Origin: Streptomyces graminilatus
GTDB lineage: Bacteria > Actinomycetota > Actinomycetes > Streptomycetales > Streptomycetaceae
NCBI RefSeq assembly: GCF_001418565.1
Contig: NZ_LIQQ01000310.1
Span: 1 to 51,699, forward strand
Length of the DNA: 51,699 nt
Direction: 5' to 3'
Part shown: piece after piece, positions 43,362 through 51,044 of the stretch
How positions within the stretch are numbered: the stretch's first letter is position 1
How the letters are laid out: each line of letters opens with the position of its first letter
The notes under the pieces: generated by a model
The model's database searches: none
Seen by the model: only the letters and a program-made list of their open reading frames with translations
What the model was told of the DNA's origin: nothing
Made by a program: the position numbers and the translations under genes

Positions 43362-43901
43362 ATGAGGAAGTTCCTGCGCCAGGGCATCGTCGGCCTCTCC
43401 GTCGCCGCCTCGCTCGCCCTGCTGCCGATAGCCGTCACCCCCGCCCATGCTGCCCCGTCCGCCATCGCGTCAGGGATGACCTGGACCGTACTCGCCGGGG
43501 GAGCCGCGAACGGCACCGTCAGGGTGGGGGCGGACTCCGCGACCGATCCGTACAACGGCGACACCCCGGCCACCGCCACGCTGCCGCTGCTGTGCCTGAG
43601 AGTCACCGGCAGCGGCGTACCCAGCGGGATCACCCCGGACTTCTACGCGGGCTGGGCTCGCGGCACCGTCGCCGCCACGCCCCCGGTCCAGGGCAAAGCG
43701 CTGACCAGCCTCTCCGTCGCGAACAGCCTCTGCGTCCAGTACTACGGAACCGGCTGGCGCATGGCCGAGTTCCATGACGGCCGCTACGGCAGCAACCTGG
43801 AGTCGAGTGGCGGTTGGTCGTTCTGGGCCCACGGCTACCTCCCTGGGAGCACGCGCTTCTGGGCGACCATCAACGACCAGCCCGCGAACCCCTGGAACTG
43901 A
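43362..43901 (+). CDS. Secreted protein of unknown function
   Basis: A 179-residue protein from ATG 43362 with AAGGAG four bases upstream. A signal peptide (MRKFLRQGIVGLSVAASLAL, cleaved after AHA) precedes a domain of about 145 residues with SGMTWTVLAGGAANGTVRVG, LCLRVTGSGVPSGITPDFYA, GWRMAEFHDGRYG and the ending TRFWATINDQPANPWN. The last motif recurs in Streptomyces exported proteins without known function. One Cys pair (LLCL, SLCV) may form a disulfide. No catalytic residues evident. Confidence 0.75.
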   Translation: MRKFLRQGIVGLSVAASLALLPIAVTPAHAAPSAIASGMTWTVLAGGAANGTVRVGADSATDPYNGDTPATATLPLLCLRVTGSGVPSGITPDFYAGWARGTVAATPPVQGKALTSLSVANSLCVQYYGTGWRMAEFHDGRYGSNLESSGGWSFWAHGYLPGSTRFWATINDQPANPWN

Positions 43902-43995
43902 GTTACCACCGCCACCATCGCGCGTCGGGACGGACCCCTGGGCTGCTTGGCTGAGACGTCGGACATCTCCACCAGCAGCCCGGGGACCTCGTCGG

Positions 43996-44448
43996 TCACG
44001 CACCCTCGGGGGGCGTGGAAATGGTCCGGGGCGCGGACAGGCCCACGGTGAGCCTCGCGGCGGCGGCGAGGAACGCGGTGTTCAGGTCCAGGCCGACCGC
44101 GTACGGCAGCGCGGCCTCATCACCGGTCAGCAGGTCCACCGGCCGCACCCATTCGTACGCCTCTTCCTTCAGGAACCCGCCCTTCCAGCCCTGCGCGACG
44201 GAGTGTTCTGGCCGGGCCTCCGGCGGTGCCGGGTCCATCGGTTCCGTCCCGAGTGAACCCGGGTTGTGGCCCGAGGTCCCGTTGCCGGTCTCCTCATCGC
44301 GCACGGCGCGGGTTGGCGGGTGCAGCGTCGTCATCAGTTCCAGCCCGTTGGCCGCCGTGCCGCCGCGCGGGGTGATGACCCGCCACGCTGCCACACCCCA
44401 GAGCGCATCGCGCGTGTGAGCGGTCGCGCACGAGACCGTCGACAGCAC
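43996..44448 (-). pseudogene. Fragment resembling actinobacterial mobile-element/telomere-associated proteins
   Basis: The frame contains FLKEEAYEWVRPVDLLTGDE followed by AALPYAVGLDLNTAFLAAAA and RLTVGLSAP, a pattern (a RPL-like lead, then PYxxGLDxNxAF) that I associate with Tap-like or integrative-element proteins of Streptomyces. The beginning and end are not convincing and the frame is short. It could instead be a small unrecognised gene. Confidence 0.35.
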
Positions 44449-44497
44449 GCCGGAACAGGGAAATCACAGTTGCCCGGATTCTTGCGCCGGGCAACGG

Positions 44498-44536
44498 ATG
44501 GGGCCCGTCCGCTGTACGCACGCGGACGGGCCCCAT
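44498..44536 (-). terminator. Hairpin terminator behind the tRNA-like gene
   Basis: ATGGGGCCCGTCCGC and GCGGACGGGCCCCAT form a perfect 15-base stem with a 9-base loop. It begins 6 bases beyond the 3' end of the tRNA-like sequence on the minus strand. Confidence 0.8.
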
Positions 44537-44541
44537 GATCG

Positions 44542-44611
44542 AGCGCAGGGCAGGCCTTGCACCTGCATTTCCCCGCCGGAAGCGGGGCGTCTTTCCTTGG
44601 ACCACCAACGC
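44542..44611 (-). tRNA. Unusual tRNA-Gly (anticodon TCC)-like gene
   Basis: The minus strand from 44611 folds as a cloverleaf: acceptor GCGTTGG pairs with CCTGCGC (one G-T and one mismatch), TG, a 3-base D stem GTC/GAC with loop CAAGGAAA, anticodon stem CCCCG/CGGGG with loop CTTCCGG (T33, anticodon TCC, purine 37), variable AAAT, and T stem GCAGG/CCTGC with loop TGCAAGG. No CCA is encoded. The loop lacks the usual TTC and the D arm is short, so it is divergent. A strong terminator six bases downstream suggests expression. Found among IS and element remnants. Confidence 0.55.
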
Positions 44612-44737
44612 ATCACCGGTCGCCTCGAGTTGCGGCGACTGGCTCAAGATCAAGTCTACCCTCGTACGGCCTGTGCGTACGACCTCGGAGCGGGGTGCGT
44701 CAGGCTTCCCGCACTGCTCTCGTACGGCACGCGGTAG

Positions 44738-44824
44738 CTGATCCGCGCGCGCGAACGGCTCGAACACATCCGCCGCGAAGTCCTCCAGACGGCACCGGAC
44801 CTCATCCAACTCCCCAGGTGTCAC
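44738..44824 (-). mobile_element. N-terminal scrap of an IS701-type transposase
   Basis: From GTG 44824 the frame reads TPGELDEVRCRLEDFAADVF then EPFARADQ, resembling the first 28 residues of IS701-family transposases (MTPxELxxVRxRLExFAxxVF...RxDQ). Resemblance ends there; the DDE domain is missing. Confidence 0.45.
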
Positions 44825-45127
44825 ACACCGGTCAACGACACGGCCCCTCCACCGGACACGCCACCAACAAACAGACCTGACCAGGCACTACTAGCGGCTG
44901 TGGTCACAGGCACACCCACCGCTGTCGGGGACCCGGAGGGGCACCGGGTCGGCGGGCGTGCCGCAGGGCGTCCAGGATGGAGGGACCTTGAGCGGCCCGG
45001 TGATGCCCGATGTCGCCGACCGTGTGCAGGGCGGGACGGCCCGTTCAGTCGTCGAGCCGGCCGCCCACCGGGCCGGGCCGGGGCACCCAGCCAGACAGGG
45101 TACCGAAGCATTCCGTGCCGCAGCCCG
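44825..45127. other. Gap without a supported gene
   Basis: Between the transposase scrap and the peptidase stop no gene is recognisable on either strand. Confidence 0.5.
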
Positions 45128-46603
45128 TCAGGCGACTTCCGGAGGCACCATGTCGGCGCCCACCGGCGCGCCGGCCGCCCGGGACGCCCGGTCGGCGAGG
45201 TAGCCGCCGGCCAGTTCTGCCCGGGGCACCTGGTCCAGAGCCGCCACGACATCGCCGCAAGCGAGGCTCTGCCTGCGCAGGAGCGCGATGTCCACGGCGC
45301 TTCGGCCGAAGTACGGCGCCCACAGCGACCAGGGTCCGCTGATGACGGAAGTCGTGGGAATCAACTGCTGGTTGAAGTGCGTGCCCAAGCCGCCGAACGA
45401 CAGCATGGCCGGCACCCGTCCCGGCACCGGCTCTCCCAGACCGGGCGTCACGATGACGCGCTCCAGCCCACGGTCGGCCACCGCCTTCGAGACCGCGGCG
45501 CGGATCGGCGCACTCGGCCCGGCCGCCCACAGGACCGGCTCGGCGTGACCGGTGAAGGCGAGTTCCCGTCCACGCGTGCCGTCCGAGGCCGCCACCGGGA
45601 CCAGTTCGCGCGCACCCAGATGCTCGATCGGGAAGGCGAAGGCGATGTCGCCCTCGTCGTACTCGGCGTCCAGGCGCTTGGCGTACCGGAGCGCCCCCTC
45701 GCGCGAGATGTGCAGATGAGCCGAGGTGAAAGCCAGTTCGAGCGTGCGCTCCAGTGGGCGCTCGGCGAAGTATCGTGCCAGCGCGAGGAGAGCCGCGATG
45801 CCGTTCTCCTGGAGCCAGGTGTTCCCGTCCGTGTGCGTGACCAGGACGATCCGTTCCGCGCTGCGTCCCGGCAGCGTGCCGAACACGTTGCGGGTCTGCG
45901 CAGGTTCCACGTCCGCCGTCACCGTGAGCCGGGCCGTCGCGCCGGTCAGGGGGAGCAGCCGGTCGCGCTCCTCCACCCCGACGAACGCCGCGGGTATGCG
46001 GTAATGCGTCCCCTTGTGCGGCTCGAAGTAGCCGGAGACCTGCTCTCGGGGCACATCGAACGCGAACACGACACCGGCGGCACCCGCCTCCCCGGCGGCC
46101 AGCAGGTCGTTGTGCAGGATCCCGTCAGCCAGCGCCGGGCGATCCCACACCTGTTGTCTCAGCGACTCCATGTCCGGGCTGAAGTCCAGGGCGGGGCGCA
46201 GCAGTTGGTCATAGGGCAGGGCCAGGTCCGGGAAGTCCCGCAGGACGATCCTTCCGGCGCAGGCCGGTCCGATGTCCCGCGCCCGCTCCACGTACACGAG
46301 TTCACCACTGCGGCTGCCGGGCTTGCTGTAGGGCACGGCGCCGGCGATCTCGATCCGGTCGTCGGCGACGTGAAGCGCGCCCGCCCTGGCCAGGTCCCCT
46401 GTCGGGGAGGGCGCCCAGCGCAGGGTGGAGTACGAGTCCGTGCTCACCACCATCCCGGGCACGGCCCGCAGCTCCTCCTCGACCCAGGAGATGATGCGCT
46501 CGTGCGCCGGGGTCGCCGTACCGCGGAGTCCCGCCGAGCCGATCCGCTCGCACCAGGACGCCAACTGTGTCTCGTCGGCGAAGATCGTCTCGTCGATGCT
46601 CAT
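45128..46603 (-). CDS. M28-type zinc peptidase-like protein with PA domain
   Basis: A 491-residue protein if started at ATG 46603 (AGGGA 10 bases upstream); ATG 46624 would add seven residues. After an N-terminal segment (QLASWCERIGSAGLRGTATP) a PA-like insert appears (DGILHNDLLAAGEAGAAGVV), then the catalytic region VLVTHTDGNTWLQENGIAAL with His-x-Asp of the first zinc site, and QENG where M28 peptidases have the bridging Asp (DDG/DNG). The second zinc ligands are less obvious. No signal peptide, so probably cytoplasmic. It follows the HSL-type hydrolase by 72 bases on the same strand and may share its transcript. Confidence 0.72.
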   Translation of the reverse strand: MSIDETIFADETQLASWCERIGSAGLRGTATPAHERIISWVEEELRAVPGMVVSTDSYSTLRWAPSPTGDLARAGALHVADDRIEIAGAVPYSKPGSRSGELVYVERARDIGPACAGRIVLRDFPDLALPYDQLLRPALDFSPDMESLRQQVWDRPALADGILHNDLLAAGEAGAAGVVFAFDVPREQVSGYFEPHKGTHYRIPAAFVGVEERDRLLPLTGATARLTVTADVEPAQTRNVFGTLPGRSAERIVLVTHTDGNTWLQENGIAALLALARYFAERPLERTLELAFTSAHLHISREGALRYAKRLDAEYDEGDIAFAFPIEHLGARELVPVAASDGTRGRELAFTGHAEPVLWAAGPSAPIRAAVSKAVADRGLERVIVTPGLGEPVPGRVPAMLSFGGLGTHFNQQLIPTTSVISGPWSLWAPYFGRSAVDIALLRRQSLACGDVVAALDQVPRAELAGGYLADRASRAAGAPVGADMVPPEVA

Positions 46604-46675
46604 GCCGCGGTCTTTCCCTGTCATGTCTCTTGTTGTGCCGGTGCCGCGTTCGGTTGGTGCTGGTGGTGTTGGTGG

Positions 46676-47713
46676 TCAGTGGCCGTGGGCGAAGCGGGCG
46701 ATGCTCGCGGCACTGTCGCGGCTGATGTCGGGGCAGGCGATGGAGAAGACCTCGGTGGCGTGGACGGTGCCCATCAACTGGGTGCAGCGGGCGGGGCGGC
46801 CGGCGGCGAGCAGGAGGCGGTAGAAGGCGATGCCCTCGTCGCGCAGGGGGTCGCACTCGTTGACCGTGATCACGGTCGGGGGGAAGTCGGCGACGTCGGT
46901 CTCGGTGGCGAAGACCGGCCAGGCGAGCGGGTTGCCGTTCTCCCATTCCTTGATGCCGTAGGCCATGAGGGTGCGGTTGCCGTGCGCGGTGAGGATGATC
47001 CCGTCGTTCTCGGTGGTGGAGGGGAAGCGTTCGTCCGGGATCGTGCCGACGATGCAGGGGCACATCGCGTACAGGCCGCGTACCAGGCCCGTGTCGCCGT
47101 CACGGCACAGTTGGAGGCCGGTGGCGAGGGTGAGGTTCCCGCCGCCGCTCTCCCCGGCCACGATCACCCGCCCGGGATCGATGCCCAGGGCGGACGCGTT
47201 GTCGATCACCCAGCGCAGGCCCGACACACAGTCGTTCAGCCCCGCCGGAAACGGCTCCACCTCCGGCGCCGACGACGCCACCAGACAATTACGGAAGTCC
47301 ACCATGGCCACCGCGACACCCTCGTGGGCGATGGTCCGGCCCCACGCGTGGGTCAGCGGCTCGAAGGCCGACCCGGTCTGCATGCCGCCGCCGTGGATGT
47401 AGTAGACGCAGGGCAGCGTCTCGTCCGTGTCGGGGCGGATGTAGTTGATCCGCACCGTGTTCCCGTCGGGGGACGACGTGAACGACAACGTCTCACCGCG
47501 CAGACCCGCCGTCGCAGCGATCTCCTCGCTGAACAGCGTGCCGAAGAGCGGCGCCATCATCTCCCGGGCCGCTTTCGCCTCCTCCGAGTTGGCCTCCGCG
47601 AGCAACTCCTCACGGGAGGCGACGTCCGGCAACGGCGGCATATCGGGTACCGCGCCGAGCGGGCTCGCCTTGATACGCGGGTCGATGCGGGGATCCTCGG
47701 TGAGCTTACTCAT
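46676..47713 (-). CDS. HSL-family alpha/beta hydrolase (paralogue A)
   Basis: A 345-residue protein from ATG 47713 with GGAGGAC seven bases upstream. The HSL signature is clear: YYIHGGGMQTGSAF (HGGG oxyanion motif), nucleophile elbow VAGESGGGNL, acid in NECDPLRDEG, and late His in GTVHATEVF. Such enzymes hydrolyse short esters or lactones. It shares a block of at least 239 identical bases with the divergent paralogue at the right end of the window, and both share the start MSKLxxDPRIDPRIKAS. The acyl-CoA ligase and PucR genes lie between the two copies. Substrate unknown. Confidence 0.87.
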   Translation of the reverse strand: MSKLTEDPRIDPRIKASPLGAVPDMPPLPDVASREELLAEANSEEAKAAREMMAPLFGTLFSEEIAATAGLRGETLSFTSSPDGNTVRINYIRPDTDETLPCVYYIHGGGMQTGSAFEPLTHAWGRTIAHEGVAVAMVDFRNCLVASSAPEVEPFPAGLNDCVSGLRWVIDNASALGIDPGRVIVAGESGGGNLTLATGLQLCRDGDTGLVRGLYAMCPCIVGTIPDERFPSTTENDGIILTAHGNRTLMAYGIKEWENGNPLAWPVFATETDVADFPPTVITVNECDPLRDEGIAFYRLLLAAGRPARCTQLMGTVHATEVFSIACPDISRDSAASIARFAHGH

Positions 47714-48015
47714 GATCGTCGTCCTCCGGGTTCGGTGGGTGGGCCGTCGCCGCCCACCGTGTCAAATAGTGTCAATAGGCGCATGAGTGAATATCTGGCG
47801 TCAAGGTGCGATCGGGTCGCCTTCGTCTCACGCGCGTCAGAGCTGGTCGTCGGCGCCGCGTACTGCCCCTGCGGCGCGACGGTGTGCGTGCTCCCGCAGG
47901 CCCGTCGCGACGGAGACCGCCACGTACGCCGCGCGGAACCAGGGAGCGCGGCCGGAGACCGTTGCCGACGGGCCGGCTCGGTCCCGGCCGGTCGGTGTGA
48001 CCGTGACGGGTGGAG
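47714..48015. other. Intergenic region upstream of hydrolase A
   Basis: About 300 bases between the acyl-CoA ligase stop and the hydrolase start, same strand. No gene; it must carry the hydrolase A promoter. GTGTCAAATAGTGTCAATAG (47760-47779) contains a direct repeat GTGTCAA-TAG spaced 11 bases that could be a regulator site. Confidence 0.4.
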
Positions 48016-49509
48016 TCAGTGGGCCGGGGCGGTGATCCGGCGCTTGAGGATCTTGCCACTGGGGCCCATCGGCAACGCGTCCATCAGCCAGACGTGTCGG
48101 GGGTACTTGTAGGCGGCCACCTGCCGCTTGGTGAACTCGCGCAACTCCTCGGCGGTCGCCAGGGCCCCCGGGCGCAGCACGATGGCCGCTGCGATCTCCT
48201 CGCCGAGATGATCGTCGGGCACGCCGAGTACGGCGGCGAGGGCGACAGCGGGGTGCTCGTGGAGGACCTCCTCGATCTCCCGGGGGTAGACGTTGTAGCC
48301 GCCCCGGATGATGAGGTCCTTCTTGCGGTCGACGATGTAGAGGTAGCCGTCGTCGTCCCGACGGGCGAGGTCGCCCGTGCGCAGCCAGCCGTCGGGGATG
48401 ACCGCGGCGGTGTCCTCGGGACGGTTCCAGTAGCCCTTCATGAGGATGGGTCCGCGGACGACGATTTCACCGACCTCGCCCGGGGCGACCTCCTTGCCGC
48501 TCTCGCCGAGCAGCCGGACCTCGACGTCACGCACGGGCGTGCCGATGGAACCGGCCTTGCGCGGGCGGTCGGGGTGGTTGAAGGAGACCACCGGGCTGGT
48601 CTCGGACAGTCCGTAGCCTTCGAGGATCACGCAGCCGAAGGTGTGCTCGAACGAGTGCAGGATCTCGACCGGCAGGGCGGCGCCGCCGGAGACGCACATG
48701 CGCAGGCTGGAGGTGTCGGCCCGGTCCGCACCTGGATGCCCGAGCAGCGCCGCGTACATGGTGGGCACGCCCTCGAAGACGGTGGCCCGGTCGCGGGCGA
48801 TGGTGTCGAGGACGGTCTGCGGATCGAACCTCGGGACCAGCACCAGCGTGGCCCCGCCGTGCACGGCGGCGTTCATGGCGCAGGTCTGGCCGAAGATGTG
48901 GAAGAGCGGCAGGCAGCCGACGATGACGTCGTCGGGGGTCAGTTGTTCCACGTGTACGACGGTGGTCCCGGTGTTGTGGCGCAGGCCGGCGTGGGTCAGC
49001 GCGGCGCCCTTGGGGCGGCCGGTGGTTCCCGAGGTGTACAGCAGGACCGCCACGTCGTCCTCCGCAACGGCGGCGACCTCGGAGTGCGGCCGGTGGCCGG
49101 CCAGGAGCGCGCCGAAGGCATCCGGCTCGACGGACAGGTGCCGTACCCCGGCGGCCTCCGCGCCCTGAGCGCCCTCTCCGGGGGCCAGATGCCACTCGAA
49201 GAGGAGCACGGCACCGGAGTCACGCAGGTGGTACTCCGTCTCCCGGGCCTTGAGCAGCGGGTTCATGGGTACGACGACGGCGCCGGCGCGCAGGATGCCG
49301 TAGTACAGCACGACGAACTCGGGCACGTTCGGCAGCGTCAGGGCGACCCGGTCGCCGGGGCGGACACCTTCGGCCAGCAGCATCGATGCGGCTCGTGCGG
49401 ACAGCTCGTCCAACTCGGCGTAGTCGACGGTCTTGGAACCCAGCCGCAGGGCGGGCCGCTCGGGCTGCCGTAGCGCGGTCCGCACCAGAAATTCCGCCAG
49501 ATTGGACAT
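48016..49509 (-). CDS. Long-chain fatty acid--CoA ligase type AMP-forming enzyme
   Basis: A 497-residue protein from ATG 49509 with AAGGAGG five bases upstream. The AMP-binding P-loop is [19 protein letters not shown]; further motifs are [10 protein letters not shown], the hinge [20 protein letters not shown] and [12 protein letters not shown] with the final Lys in [11 protein letters not shown]. This is a complete acyl-adenylating CoA ligase. Between the two HSL hydrolases and beside a PucR regulator, it could activate the acid released by the hydrolases. The left copy of the promoter-like inverted repeat lies directly upstream. Confidence 0.9.
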   Translation of the reverse strand: MSNLAEFLVRTALRQPERPALRLGSKTVDYAELDELSARAASMLLAEGVRPGDRVALTLPNVPEFVVLYYGILRAGAVVVPMNPLLKARETEYHLRDSGAVLLFEWHLAPGEGAQGAEAAGVRHLSVEPDAFGALLAGHRPHSEVAAVAEDDVAVLLYTSGTTGRPKGAALTHAGLRHNTGTTVVHVEQLTPDDVIVGCLPLFHIFGQTCAMNAAVHGGATLVLVPRFDPQTVLDTIARDRATVFEGVPTMYAALLGHPGADRADTSSLRMCVSGGAALPVEILHSFEHTFGCVILEGYGLSETSPVVSFNHPDRPRKAGSIGTPVRDVEVRLLGESGKEVAPGEVGEIVVRGPILMKGYWNRPEDTAAVIPDGWLRTGDLARRDDDGYLYIVDRKKDLIIRGGYNVYPREIEEVLHEHPAVALAAVLGVPDDHLGEEIAAAIVLRPGALATAEELREFTKRQVAAYKYPRHVWLMDALPMGPSGKILKRRITAPAH

Positions 49510-49530
49510 GAAAGCCTCCTTGCGTTCATG

Positions 49531-49670
49531 CCACCGGTGGTTGCCACGTCCCAGTGGCCGCCGGTGGTGTCCGCATCGTGGCCCTGCCCGTGGCGGGGAT
49601 CTATGGACAGCCCGACAGCTTCCGCGCCCCTCGTTTGTTCCCCGGCACAGTGAGGGGGCCATACGCTGGG
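49531..49670 (+). repeat. Left copy of a ~140-base inverted promoter-like repeat
   Basis: This segment matches the reverse complement of 50873-51011 along nearly its full length (long runs such as GCCACGTCCCAGTGGCCGCC and TGGACAGCCCGACAGCTTCC are identical). It begins with the palindrome CCACCGGTGG at 49531-49540, 22 bases before the acyl-CoA ligase start, and ends with TACGCTGGG. No gene lies in this 193-base gap. Confidence 0.92.
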
Positions 49671-49702
49671 AGTTCGGACCTGCCCGGTGTGATGCCTTCC
49701 GG

Positions 49703-50869
49703 CTACGGGTGCTGGATGCGGCAGGCGTGGAGGGCGGTGCCGAGGTCGGCGAGGGCGGCCGGGTCGGAGAGTGAACGGCCCGTCAGTTTCTCGATCTTGT
49801 GCAGCCGGTAGCGCACGGTGTTGGGGTGGACGTAGAGCCCGCTCGCTGCCCCGGTGGCGTCACCGCCCGCGTCGAACCAGTGCTTCAGCGTCTCCATCAG
49901 CCGGCCGCGCTCCGGCGCGGGCAGGTCGAGGATGGGGCCCATCACCAGCCTCGCCAGGCGGGCCGCCTCCGCAGGGGCAGCGGCGACCAGCATGGCGAGG
50001 GGGCTGTCGTCGAAGCGCGCGACCCCGCTCTCGGCGGTGGGCAGCCCGGCCAGGGCCAGTCCGGCGAAGCGCAGCGCCTGCGGGGTGTCGCGGAGGGAGT
50101 CGAAGCACGGGCTGACACCGACGCGGGCCTTGCGGGCCCCCAGAGCCCGAAAGGTGACCGCGTCGGCTTCCGCCGAGGTGAGGGAGATCAGCCCGACCTG
50201 CTGGTGGGGCAGCAGCCGCCAGGCGGACTGCACACGTGCCTCGCGCAGTGCTGCCTCGATACCCGGGAGCGGCTCGTCGCCGGGATCGGGCACATGCGCG
50301 ACGGCGACCACGTACGGACCACGCTCGGGCAGGCCGAGCTGCCGGGCCGCCTCCCACAGGGTCGTGCCGTCGGCGATCGCGCCGGTGAGGAGCGCCTCGA
50401 CCAGGGCCGAGCGGCGCGCCTCGCGCTGCGCCGCCACTTCGGCGCTGGCCTCCCGGTAAGCGGTGGCCAGGGCCTCCGTGCAGCAGCCGTACATCGCCCA
50501 GAGTTCCGAGGCCCCGGCGACCAGGTGCGCGTCGGTGACCTCGGGGTGGCCGCGGGCCTCCTTGACCATCTCCGCCCAGAGGTACTCGAAGCCGATGCGG
50601 TAGGCGTGCAGCGTCTCCGACAGCGGGACTCCCTGCTCGGCACGCAGACGGCCGGTCTCCCGGGCGGGCTGGACGTCCAGCGGCGTTCCGAAGGCGAAGT
50701 GCCGCAACAGCAGGTCGACGTTTCGCCGGCAGTACTCGCGCAACGAGTCGAAGGGGATGAGCGACTCGTCCTGGTAGGACTGCGCCTCCGCGCGGATCCG
50801 TTTCGCCATGCGCTCGCCCAGCTCCGGAAGCCTCGCGTGCAACGCCGCTCCGACGCTGGTCAGGTCCAT
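49703..50869 (-). CDS. PucR-family transcriptional regulator
   Basis: A 388-residue protein. An N-terminal helical sensor domain (RIRAEAQSYQDESLIPFDSL, then RLRAEQGVPLSETLHAYRIG) and a GGDEF-like middle precede the C-terminal HTH_30: LMETLKHWFDAGGDATGAAS, LYVHPNTVRYRLHKIEKLTG. ATG 50869 is chosen (MDLTSVGA); a longer frame upstream consists of promoter repeat sequence. It is divergent from hydrolase B and flanked by two inverted copies of one promoter-like segment, so it probably controls the ligase and the hydrolases. Inducer unknown. Confidence 0.9.
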   Translation of the reverse strand: MDLTSVGAALHARLPELGERMAKRIRAEAQSYQDESLIPFDSLREYCRRNVDLLLRHFAFGTPLDVQPARETGRLRAEQGVPLSETLHAYRIGFEYLWAEMVKEARGHPEVTDAHLVAGASELWAMYGCCTEALATAYREASAEVAAQREARRSALVEALLTGAIADGTTLWEAARQLGLPERGPYVVAVAHVPDPGDEPLPGIEAALREARVQSAWRLLPHQQVGLISLTSAEADAVTFRALGARKARVGVSPCFDSLRDTPQALRFAGLALAGLPTAESGVARFDDSPLAMLVAAAPAEAARLARLVMGPILDLPAPERGRLMETLKHWFDAGGDATGAASGLYVHPNTVRYRLHKIEKLTGRSLSDPAALADLGTALHACRIQHP

Positions 50870-50872
50870 TTG

Positions 50873-51011
50873 CCCAGCGTACGACCCCTTCACTGTTCCG
50901 GGAAACAAACGTCACGGGCGGAAGCTGTCGGGCTGTCCATGGATCCCGGCCACCGACCGGGCCACGATGCGGACACCACCGGCGGCCACTGGGACGTGGC
51001 ACCACCGGTGG
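50873..51011 (-). repeat. Right copy of the ~140-base inverted promoter-like repeat
   Basis: The right copy fills the gap between the PucR start (50869) and hydrolase B start (51045). Read on the minus strand it matches 49531-49670. CCACCGGTGG lies at 51002-51011, 34 bases before hydrolase B, and TACGCTGGG directly abuts the PucR start. It is therefore a divergent promoter/operator region. Confidence 0.92.
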
Positions 51012-51044
51012 CGTGAGACGCACCGGAGCCGGAGGACGACGACC

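Noticed and set aside
44900..48112. Very long open plus-strand frame (over 1000 codons) antisense to peptidase and hydrolase genes
   Set aside because: It is an artefact of third-position GC in the minus-strand genes; no start signal, no recognisable domain.
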